Below are positions 5,621 to 10,582 of a stretch of 10,582 nucleotides of DNA, in pieces. The DNA is from JAGWRA01 sp035534615 (lineage in GTDB: Bacteria; Acidobacteriota; Vicinamibacteria; Vicinamibacterales; CAVVIG01). Both the position numbers and the translations under genes were made by a program. The notes beneath the pieces are model-generated. The model was not told the origin of the DNA and made no database searches. It worked only from the letters and a program-made list of their open reading frames with translations. How positions within the stretch are numbered: the stretch's first letter is position 1; the number at the start of each line of letters is the position of its first letter. The stretch covers positions 1-10,582 of the forward strand of contig DATLRO010000057.1 of the NCBI GenBank assembly GCA_035534615.1. The letters are read 5' to 3'.

Positions 5621-5641
5621 TTAATCTCCAATAGAGATTAA
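5621..5641. promoter_or_regulatory. LysR-type operator, perfect inverted repeat
   Basis: Perfect 8-bp arms, TTAATCTC (5621-5628) and GAGATTAA (5634-5641), surround the 5-bp centre CAATA. It contains the LysR-box form T-N11-A (T5625 to A5637) exactly centred on the same axis (5631). It lies between the divergent aldo/keto reductase and LysR-type genes and ends 2 bp before the regulator's ATG. The AGAGA within the right arm (5633-5637) is also the only possible ribosome binding site of the regulator. Binding would therefore affect the regulator's own expression directly. Confidence 0.75.
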
Positions 5642-5643
5642 TT

Positions 5644-6540
5644 ATGGAATTGCGCCAACTCGAACACTTCGTGGCGGCCGCCGAGGAGCGCCATTTCACC
5701 CGCGCCGCCCGACGGGCGAACATCGTGCAATCCGGCCTGTCGGCCTCCATCCGGGCGCTCGAGGATGAGCTCGGGACGCCGCTTTTCACGCGCAGCACCC
5801 GGCGCGTCGTTCTGACCGACGCCGGGCAGGTGCTGCTCGGCGAGGCGAGGCGCGTCCTCGGCGCGGTGCGGGCGGCGCGCGAGGCGGTCGCCGCGGTCGG
5901 CGGACTGTTGCGCGGTTCGCTGACGGTCGGCATCATGCAGATACAGCCGCCGCACATCGATCTGCCGGCGATCCTCGGCCGCTTCCGCACCGAGCATCCC
6001 GGCGTGGAGATCCGCCTGCGCCAGGCCGCGTCGTCCGTGCTGCTGGCCGACGTCCAGGACGGACGGGTGCAACTGGCGCTCGTGTCGTCCGTCGCGGCGG
6101 TTCCGCCCGGCGTGCGTGTCCGGCCGCTGGCGGCCGATCCGCTCGTGGCCGTCTGCGCGCCGTCGCATCCGCTGGCGCGCTGGAAGCGGGTGGCGCTCGC
6201 CGCGCTGCGCGACGAGACCTTCGTGGATTTTCAGGCCGACTGGGGCGCCCGCCTGCTGGTCGACCAGGCGTTCGCCGCCGTCCCGGCAGTGCGGCGGACG
6301 ACGTTCGAAGTGAACGACGTGCCGACCCTGCTCGATCTGGTCGCGCACGGCCTCGGCATCGCGCTCGTCCCGGCGGCCGCCGCCGCGCGCCACGGCGGCG
6401 TCCGCGTCGTCGAGCTTCGTCCGCCGGTGCCGATGTGGCGGCTGGTCGTCGCGACCTCTGAGACTGACCCGCCTGGCGCCGCCGCGCGGGCGCTGCTCGA
6501 TCTGCTGCCGCCGCCGGAACCGGCAGCGACGGGCGCGTAG
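5644..6540 (+). CDS. LysR-family transcriptional regulator
   Basis: A 298-residue DNA-binding regulator of standard LysR length. The N-terminal winged helix-turn-helix covers residues 1-60: LRQLEHFVAAAEERHFTRA, the recognition-helix region VQSGLSASIRALEDELG (28-44), then PLFTRSTRRVVLTDAG (46-61). A linker helix (about 62-90) leads to a two-lobed periplasmic-binding-protein-like effector domain: GSLTVGIM (91-98), LPAILGRFRTEHPGV (107-121), DLVAHGLGIALVP (231-243). The start at 5644 gives the canonical MELRQLEHF beginning. It is divergent from the aldo/keto reductase gene, and a T-N11-A inverted repeat lies between the two starts. The standard LysR arrangement is activation of the divergent gene with a small effector and repression of its own gene, and I infer that here. 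The effector is unknown and may be a substrate or product of the reductase. It is probably not cotranscribed with the next gene, since a hairpin and a promoter lie in the 99-bp gap. Confidence 0.93.
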   Translation: MELRQLEHFVAAAEERHFTRAARRANIVQSGLSASIRALEDELGTPLFTRSTRRVVLTDAGQVLLGEARRVLGAVRAAREAVAAVGGLLRGSLTVGIMQIQPPHIDLPAILGRFRTEHPGVEIRLRQAASSVLLADVQDGRVQLALVSSVAAVPPGVRVRPLAADPLVAVCAPSHPLARWKRVALAALRDETFVDFQADWGARLLVDQAFAAVPAVRRTTFEVNDVPTLLDLVAHGLGIALVPAAAAARHGGVRVVELRPPVPMWRLVVATSETDPPGAAARALLDLLPPPEPAATGA

Positions 6541-6550
6541 GCGGCCCGGG

Positions 6551-6582
6551 CGCGTCAGCCCCCGAAAGCGCCTCGGGACGCG
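6551..6582 (+). terminator. Possible hairpin terminator after the LysR-type gene
   Basis: CGCGTC (6551-6556) can pair with GACGCG (6577-6582), and CCGA (6562-6565) with TCGG (6573-6576), around an 8-nt loop, with a bulge on the left side. The hairpin starts 11 bp after the stop codon but has no U-tract, so it is not a canonical intrinsic terminator. Confidence 0.35.
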
Positions 6583-6584
6583 TG

Positions 6585-6593
6585 TGTTACGAT
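6585..6593 (+). promoter_or_regulatory. Extended -10 promoter of the HAD-recQ-LOG operon
   Basis: TGTTACGAT holds an extended -10 (TG, one base, TACGAT; 4 of 6 to TATAAT). No -35 is seen at 17 bp, which extended -10 promoters can tolerate. Transcription would start near 6600, about 40 nt before the ATG at 6640 and inside the 19-bp palindrome. Confidence 0.45.
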
Positions 6594-6612
6594 CGCGCGA
6601 ACGGTTCGCGCG
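6594..6612. promoter_or_regulatory. Perfect 19-bp palindrome at the operon start site
   Basis: The arms CGCGCGAAC (6594-6602) and GTTCGCGCG (6604-6612) are exact reverse complements around a single G at 6603. It begins on the base after the predicted -10, so it covers the likely transcription start. It could be an operator whose occupant blocks RNA polymerase. As RNA it could fold into a leader hairpin, although a one-base loop would force some end pairs open. The regulator that would bind is not identifiable from this window. Confidence 0.6.
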
Positions 6613-6639
6613 TCCGCGTCCGTTGAGGCCGATCGTCCC

Positions 6640-7317
6640 ATGTCCCTCCCCGACGTCGACCTTGTCGTCTTCGATCTGGCCGGCACGACCGTCGAAGACG
6701 GAGGCGAGGTGCCGGCGGCGTTCACGGCTGCGCTGCGGCAGTTCGACATCGCCGTCACCGCCGACCGGCTGCGCGCCGTGCGCGGCGCGTCGAAGCGCCA
6801 GGCCGTACTCGACCTCGTTCCCCCGGGCGCCGACCGGGCCGCGCGGGCGGAACGGGTGTACGCCGCATTTTGCGAGGATCTGGCCGCCCGGTATGCGGCC
6901 GGCGGCGTCCGCGCCATCGCCGGCGCGATCGACGCGTTCGCGTGGCTCCGGGATCGGGGAATCCGCATCGCGCTGACCACCGGGTTCGATCGCGCCCTCA
7001 CCGGTCTGCTGCTGGACGCGCTGGGATGGGCCGGCGGCACGGCCGACGCCGTCATCTGCGGAGACGAGGTGCCGCAGGGGAGACCGGCGCCGTACCTGAT
7101 CTTCCGCGCAATGGAGAGGACCCGGACGATCGACGTGCGCCGGGTCGCGACCGTGGGCGACACCGCCCTCGATCTGCGGGCCGGCTGGCATGCCGGTGTC
7201 CGATGGAACGTCGGGGTGCTGTCCGGCGCGCACGACCGCCGGACGCTCGAGGCCGCGCCGCACACGCAGCTGCTGCCGTCGGTGGCGCAGCTGCCGGACC
7301 TGTGGCCGGCCGGCTGA
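6640..7317 (+). CDS. HAD hydrolase, PhnX-like (phosphonatase-like)
   Basis: A 225-residue haloacid dehalogenase-type hydrolase. Motif I is FDLAGTTV (11-18), with nucleophile D12; the A-G-T-T form is typical of phosphonoacetaldehyde hydrolase (PhnX) and its relatives. G49-x-x-K52 in RGASKRQA aligns with the PhnX cap segment that carries its Schiff-base lysine; the spacing agrees, but the assignment is mine. Motif II is ALTTGFD (111-117), the motif III basic residue is R148 in GRPAPYLI, and motif IV is VGDTALD (172-178) with D174 and D178. The ending GVLSGAHDRRTLEAAPHT (192-209) is a signature of the phosphonatase-like subfamily TIGR03351. The role is hydrolysis of a phosphorylated or phosphono compound in the cytoplasm; no other phosphonate gene is nearby. 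It is the first gene of an operon: recQ starts on the base after its stop. Confidence 0.88.
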   Translation: MSLPDVDLVVFDLAGTTVEDGGEVPAAFTAALRQFDIAVTADRLRAVRGASKRQAVLDLVPPGADRAARAERVYAAFCEDLAARYAAGGVRAIAGAIDAFAWLRDRGIRIALTTGFDRALTGLLLDALGWAGGTADAVICGDEVPQGRPAPYLIFRAMERTRTIDVRRVATVGDTALDLRAGWHAGVRWNVGVLSGAHDRRTLEAAPHTQLLPSVAQLPDLWPAG

Positions 7318-9153
7318 ATGATGACCGATCTCGCGCAGGTTCTTCAGCGCTACTGGGGCTACAGCGCGTTCCGGCCGCTCCAGCGCGAGGCGATGGAGGC
7401 GGTGCTCGGGAAGCGTGATTCGCTGCTCGTCCTGCCGACCGGCGGCGGCAAGTCGCTCTGCTTCCAGGCGCCGGCGCTCGTCCGGCCGGGCCTCGGCCTC
7501 GTCGTCTCGCCGCTGATCTCGCTGATGAAGGATCAGGTCGACACGCTCGTCGGCAACGGCGTGGCGGCCGCCTGCTACAACAGCGCGCTGTCGGCCGATC
7601 AGAAGACGTCGGTGGCGGCCGGTCTGCGCGAGGGGCGCTACCGGCTGCTCTACGTCTCGCCCGAGCGGCTGGCGGGCGACGGGAGCGACGGCTTTCTGGG
7701 CCGGCTGTCGGCGTCGGCGTCGGCCGTGACGTTCGTGGCGATCGACGAAGCGCACTGCATCAGCCAGTGGGGCCACGATTTCCGTCCCGAGTACCGCCAG
7801 CTCGGGGCGCTGCGGGCGGTCTTTCCCGGCATCAGCCTTCACGCCTACACGGCCACGGCGACGCACCGGGTCCGGCGGGACATCGTCGAGCAGCTCGGCC
7901 TGCGGGACGCTGTGGAGCTGGTCGGATCGTTCGACCGGCCGAATCTCGTCTACCGGGTGCTGCCGCGCACCGGGCTGAAGCGGCAGCTGCAGGACATCCT
8001 CGACCGCCACCGCCGGCAGGCCGGCATCATCTACTGCACGTCGCGGCGGGAAGTGGACGCGCTGGCCGCGTGGCTCGAGGAAACCGGTGTCCGGGTGCGC
8101 CCGTATCACGCCGGCCTCGAGGACCGGACGCGCCACCGGAACCAGGACGACTTCCTCGAGGAGCGGGCCGACGTCGTCGTCGCGACCGTGGCGTTCGGCA
8201 TGGGGATCGACCGGTCCGACGTCCGCTTCGTGGTGCACGCCGGCGCGCCCCAGTCGCTGGAGCACTATCAGCAGGAGTCCGGCCGGGCGGGCCGGGACGG
8301 GCTGGAAGCCGAGTGCGTGCTGCTGGCTTCGACCGCCGACTTCCTGAAGTGGCGCGTCATGCTGGAGCGCAACGGCGAATGGACCGACGCGCGGCGGCAG
8401 CTGCTGCGCGACATGGAGCGCTACGCCGCCGGCGTCGGCTGCCGCCACGCGCATCTGGTCGGCTACTTCGGCGAGCGGTTCGATCGGCAGGACTGCGGCG
8501 CGTGCGACTACTGCCTCGGCGAGCTGGAGACCGTGCCGGACGCCGTGCCGCTCGCGCGCAAGATCCTGTCGTGCGTGGCGCGCGTCGGCCAGCGGTTCGG
8601 CGCCACGCACGTCGCCAGCGTGCTCTGCGGCAGCGAAGCGGAGGCGGTCACCGCCCGCGGCCATCACACGCTCAGCACGTTCGGCCTGCTGCGCGACGCG
8701 CCGGTGGCCGAGGTGCGCGCCTACATCGAACAGCTGCTGGCCGGGGGCCTGCTGCGGCAGACCGACGATCAGTACTCCGTGCTCGCGCTGACCGACGCCG
8801 GCGTGGCCCTGCTGAAGGACGAGCGGAGCCGGCCGGACCTCGCGCTGGCGCGCCAGCGGCGGCCGCCGAAGGGGACGAAGGAGCGCGGGCCGCGGCGGTC
8901 CCGGGTCGAGGCCGAATCGTGGCAGCACGTCGATCGCGAGCTGTTCGAGCAGCTCCGCACGCTGCGGCTCGAGATTGCCAGGGCGCGCGGCGTGCCGCCG
9001 TACGTCATCTTCCACGATACGACGCTCCGCGAGATGGCGCGGATCAAGCCGACCTCGCAGGCCGAGCTGCGCGGCGTCTACGGCATCGGTGCGCGGAAGG
9101 CGGAGGATGTCGGTGGGGCGTTCCTCGAGGCGATCCGCGTGTATCTGGGGTGA
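7318..9153 (+). CDS. recQ: ATP-dependent DNA helicase RecQ
   Basis: A 611-residue 3'-to-5' DNA helicase of the RecFOR repair and recombination pathway, with all family domains. Motif 0 and Walker A are FRPLQREAM (18-26) and PTGGGKS (40-46). The DEAH box with the aromatic-rich loop is IDEAHCISQWGHDFRPEY (142-159). Later helicase motifs include IIYCTSRREVD (237-247), ATVAFGMGID (289-298) and QESGRAGRDG (319-328). The zinc module has C375, C393, C396 and C399. The winged-helix RQC domain covers about 405-500 (HVASVLCGSE, HHTLSTFGLL). A basic linker (510-530) leads to the HRDC domain (about 537-611) with the typical GIGARKAEDVG. The ATG immediately follows the TGA of the HAD gene with no ribosome binding site, so translation is probably coupled; a second ATG at 7321 is an equally good start. 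Cotranscription with the HAD gene and the LOG gene is likely. Confidence 0.97.
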   Translation: MMTDLAQVLQRYWGYSAFRPLQREAMEAVLGKRDSLLVLPTGGGKSLCFQAPALVRPGLGLVVSPLISLMKDQVDTLVGNGVAAACYNSALSADQKTSVAAGLREGRYRLLYVSPERLAGDGSDGFLGRLSASASAVTFVAIDEAHCISQWGHDFRPEYRQLGALRAVFPGISLHAYTATATHRVRRDIVEQLGLRDAVELVGSFDRPNLVYRVLPRTGLKRQLQDILDRHRRQAGIIYCTSRREVDALAAWLEETGVRVRPYHAGLEDRTRHRNQDDFLEERADVVVATVAFGMGIDRSDVRFVVHAGAPQSLEHYQQESGRAGRDGLEAECVLLASTADFLKWRVMLERNGEWTDARRQLLRDMERYAAGVGCRHAHLVGYFGERFDRQDCGACDYCLGELETVPDAVPLARKILSCVARVGQRFGATHVASVLCGSEAEAVTARGHHTLSTFGLLRDAPVAEVRAYIEQLLAGGLLRQTDDQYSVLALTDAGVALLKDERSRPDLALARQRRPPKGTKERGPRRSRVEAESWQHVDRELFEQLRTLRLEIARARGVPPYVIFHDTTLREMARIKPTSQAELRGVYGIGARKAEDVGGAFLEAIRVYLG

Positions 9154-9160
9154 GGCGGCG

Positions 9161-9742
9161 ATGACGCGGATCTGCGTGTTCTGCGGATCGAGCGACGGCG
9201 CCCGGGCCGAGTACGTCGCCACGGCGAGACAGGTGGGTGAGACGCTGGCGCGGCGGCGCATCGAGCTCGTCTACGGCGGCGGCCGTGTCGGCCTGATGGG
9301 GGCCGTGGCCGACGCCGCCCTGGCGGCCGGCGGCACGGCCGTCGGCGTCATCCCCGATGCGCTGGTGGCCCGCGAGGTCGCCCACCGGGGCCTCACCGAT
9401 CTCCGCGTCGTGTCGTCCATGCACGAGCGCAAGGCCCTGATGGCCGATCTCGCCGACGGCTTCATCGCGCTTCCCGGCGGCTTCGGGACGCTCGAGGAGT
9501 ACTGCGAGATCCTGACGTGGGCGCAGCTCGGCCTGCATCGCAAGCCGTGCGGCATCCTCAACGTGGCCGGCTACTACGATCCGCTGCTCGCCCTGTTCGA
9601 CCGGTTCACCGCCGAGCGCTTCGTCCGGCCCGACTCCCGCGCGCTGGTCCTCGTCGAAGAGACGATCGCCGCACTGCTCGACCGGATGGCGCACTACGCG
9701 TCGCCCGTGCGGGAGCGGTGGATCGAACGGGACGAACGGTAG
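9161..9742 (+). CDS. LOG-family nucleoside 5'-monophosphate phosphoribohydrolase
   Basis: A 193-residue Rossmann-like enzyme of the LOG family (TIGR00730), which splits the N-glycosidic bond of cytokinin riboside 5'-monophosphates and, in bacteria, of AMP-like nucleotides, releasing base and ribose 5-phosphate. Visible motifs are VFCGSSDG (6-13), LVYGGGRVGLMG (36-47), SMHERKALM (86-94) containing the conserved M-H-x-R-K, and PGGFGTLEE (105-113), the PGGxGTxxE signature with the catalytic Glu at 112. Length is normal for the family. The frame extends upstream into recQ, but the ATG at 9161 is chosen because GTGAGG precedes it by 5 bp and the CFCGSS start follows at once. It is the last gene of the HAD-recQ-LOG operon, 7 bp after recQ. 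Many bacterial members were once annotated as lysine decarboxylases; the PGGFGT motif argues against that activity. Confidence 0.93.
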   Translation: MTRICVFCGSSDGARAEYVATARQVGETLARRRIELVYGGGRVGLMGAVADAALAAGGTAVGVIPDALVAREVAHRGLTDLRVVSSMHERKALMADLADGFIALPGGFGTLEEYCEILTWAQLGLHRKPCGILNVAGYYDPLLALFDRFTAERFVRPDSRALVLVEETIAALLDRMAHYASPVRERWIERDER

Positions 9743-9751
9743 GCGGGGGAA

Positions 9752-9779
9752 TTCAGGGCTCAGGGCTCGGGGCTCGGAG
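9752..9779 (+). repeat. Four CTCRNNN heptads
   Basis: TTCAGGG, CTCAGGG, CTCGGGG and CTCGGAG follow one another without gaps, beginning 10 bp after the LOG stop. Period and core match the arrays at 1456-1518 (opposite strand) and 2337-2366 (same strand). This marks the end of the operon; nothing shows that it acts as a terminator. Confidence 0.7.
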
Positions 9780-9820
9780 GCGAAGCCCGGGGCCAGCGGG
9801 AACCGGCTCGAATTTCCGAT

Positions 9821-9851
9821 CTGGCAAAACCCGGCCCGTTCCGGATATAAC
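9821..9851 (+). promoter_or_regulatory. Possible promoter of the peptidoglycan-binding-like gene
   Basis: TATAAC (9846-9851) is a 5 of 6 match to the -10. CTGGCA (9821-9826) matches the -35 at 4 of 6, but at a long 19-bp spacing. The same CTGGCA hexamer serves as the -35 candidate of the M28-like gene. Start would be near 9858, giving a leader of about 74 nt. Confidence 0.4.
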
Positions 9852-9868
9852 TCCTTAACTCAGCCATT

Positions 9869-9893
9869 GGCGCGGCCTTCACGGCCGGACGCC
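9869..9893 (+). other. Leader hairpin before the last gene
   Basis: GGCG (9869-9872) with CGCC (9890-9893), and CGGCC (9873-9877) with GGCCG (9883-9887), form a stem around the loop TTCAC with a two-base bulge (GA). It lies in the predicted leader, 38 bp before the ATG at 9932. It may affect translation or mRNA stability, or be chance in GC-rich DNA. Confidence 0.3.
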
Positions 9894-9931
9894 CGTCAAC
9901 CCGGCATCACAGGACGAGACGGACCGACATC

Positions 9932-10582
9932 ATGGGCTCATCCGCACGCCACCTTGCGACTGTCACGCTCGCCGCCATCGCGCTGTCGGCCTGGACGTCC
10001 GCGGCGCAGGCCGGCCAGACCGGGCGGCGTCCGGATGCCCAGGGACAGCAGGACCAGCCGGCGGCGCCGCCGCGTACGCCCCGGCGGGCCATCCTCTACG
10101 CCAGCCCCGCCGACATTCAACAGGTGCAGATCGCGCTCAAGACCGCGGGCTTTCCCCCCGGCCGCGTCGACGGCGCCTGGGACGAAGCCGCGACCACGGC
10201 GCTCATCGCGTTTCAGCGGACGCACGGGATCGACGCCTCGGGGCACGTCGACCTCATGACCCTGGTCGCGCTCGGACTGCCCGAGGTCCTGACCGGCGAG
10301 GCGCCGGCGCCGGCGTCCGGCCAGGCGGTCGCTCCATCTGCGGCGAATCAGGAGGGGACGCCGCTGTACGCCAGCCCGGCGTCGGTCCGCAAGGTGCAGG
10401 AGGCGCTCGACGCCGCCGCGATCAAGGCCAGGAGCGAGGCCACGCCGGACAACATCCTCGGGGTCTGGCACGACGGGACCGCGAAGTCGGCGGCGGCGTT
10501 CCAGGCGGCGCACGGCCTGGCGCCGACCGGCACGCTCGATCTGGAGCTGTTCCACGCGCTCGGGCTGGACGAGCTGCTCGCG
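9932..10582 (+). CDS. Secreted protein with two peptidoglycan-binding-like repeats, 3' partial
   Basis: The frame is open from ATG 9932 to the window edge (217 residues, no stop), so the C-terminus is missing. Residues 1-27 are a signal peptide: MGSSARH, a hydrophobic core from ATVTLAAIALSAW, and likely cleavage after AAQA. A Gln/Pro-rich linker (28-53) follows. Two related segments both begin LYASPA (55-60 and 145-150) and resemble PG_binding_1 domains, short helical bundles that bind peptidoglycan. The first has VQIALKTAGFPPGRVDG (65-81), TTALIAFQRTHGIDASG (88-104) and LMTLVALGL. The second has VQEALDAAAI (155-164), SAAAFQAAHGLAPTG (186-200) and LELFHALGL, with about ten extra residues (KARSEATPDN) before its G-W/D turn. 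An exported wall- or envelope-associated protein is the natural reading; whether a catalytic domain follows is beyond the window. Only a weak ribosome binding site (GGAC) precedes the ATG. Confidence 0.82.
   Translation, partial: MGSSARHLATVTLAAIALSAWTSAAQAGQTGRRPDAQGQQDQPAAPPRTPRRAILYASPADIQQVQIALKTAGFPPGRVDGAWDEAATTALIAFQRTHGIDASGHVDLMTLVALGLPEVLTGEAPAPASGQAVAPSAANQEGTPLYASPASVRKVQEALDAAAIKARSEATPDNILGVWHDGTAKSAAAFQAAHGLAPTGTLDLELFHALGLDELLA

Noticed and set aside
5638..9261. Minus-strand open frame of more than 1200 codons
   Set aside because: It lies antisense to the LysR-type, HAD, recQ and LOG genes, all with intact motifs. The Arg/His/Gly-rich translation has no domain; stops are rare here only because of the GC bias.
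9161..9742. Annotation of the LOG gene as lysine decarboxylase
   Set aside because: The PGGFGTLEE and MHERK motifs are those of phosphoribohydrolases; there is no PLP-binding lysine motif.
9821..9840. Sigma54 promoter starting TGGCA
   Set aside because: The -12 GC element (TTGC) is not found at the required distance; the bases there are GGCCC.

Overview
The window is GC-rich chromosomal DNA (G/C at most third codon positions) from a free-living bacterium. The mix of secreted lineage-specific proteins, a DUF1326 protein, an M28-like peptidase, a PhnX-like HAD hydrolase and short 7-bp intergenic arrays suggests Acidobacteriota, perhaps Vicinamibacteria. That is an impression from gene style; no rRNA or marker gene here proves it. 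No tRNA, rRNA, CRISPR array, insertion sequence or phage gene was seen.

Layout. Positions 1-2318 read rightward: the 3' part of a DUF1326 protein whose start lies before the window, a small secreted protein of unknown function with a near-leaderless promoter, and a pteridine-reductase-type SDR. The SDR is bracketed by short repeats in opposite orientation. Positions 2389-5525 read leftward: a large M28-like peptidase homologue whose usual glutamate pair is replaced, and an aldo/keto reductase. Between these two lies a decayed fragment of ybaK (Cys-tRNA(Pro) deacylase) on the plus strand. It is cut off by a 44-bp tandem repeat, which also supplies the last five codons and the stop of the aldo/keto reductase.

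The aldo/keto reductase is transcribed divergently from a LysR-type regulator. A perfect inverted repeat of the T-N11-A type sits in their shared promoter region, so the regulator probably controls both. After it comes a tight three-gene operon (6640-9742): a PhnX-like HAD hydrolase, RecQ helicase and a LOG-family phosphoribohydrolase, with gaps of 0 and 7 bp. Its promoter carries a perfect 19-bp palindrome directly downstream of the -10. The window ends inside a secreted protein with two peptidoglycan-binding-like repeats that runs off the right edge.

I found no clear new multi-gene defence or metabolic system. The best leads are the ybaK remnant truncated by the 44-bp element, the operator-like palindrome in front of the HAD-recQ-LOG operon, and the 7-bp-period arrays at three loci.
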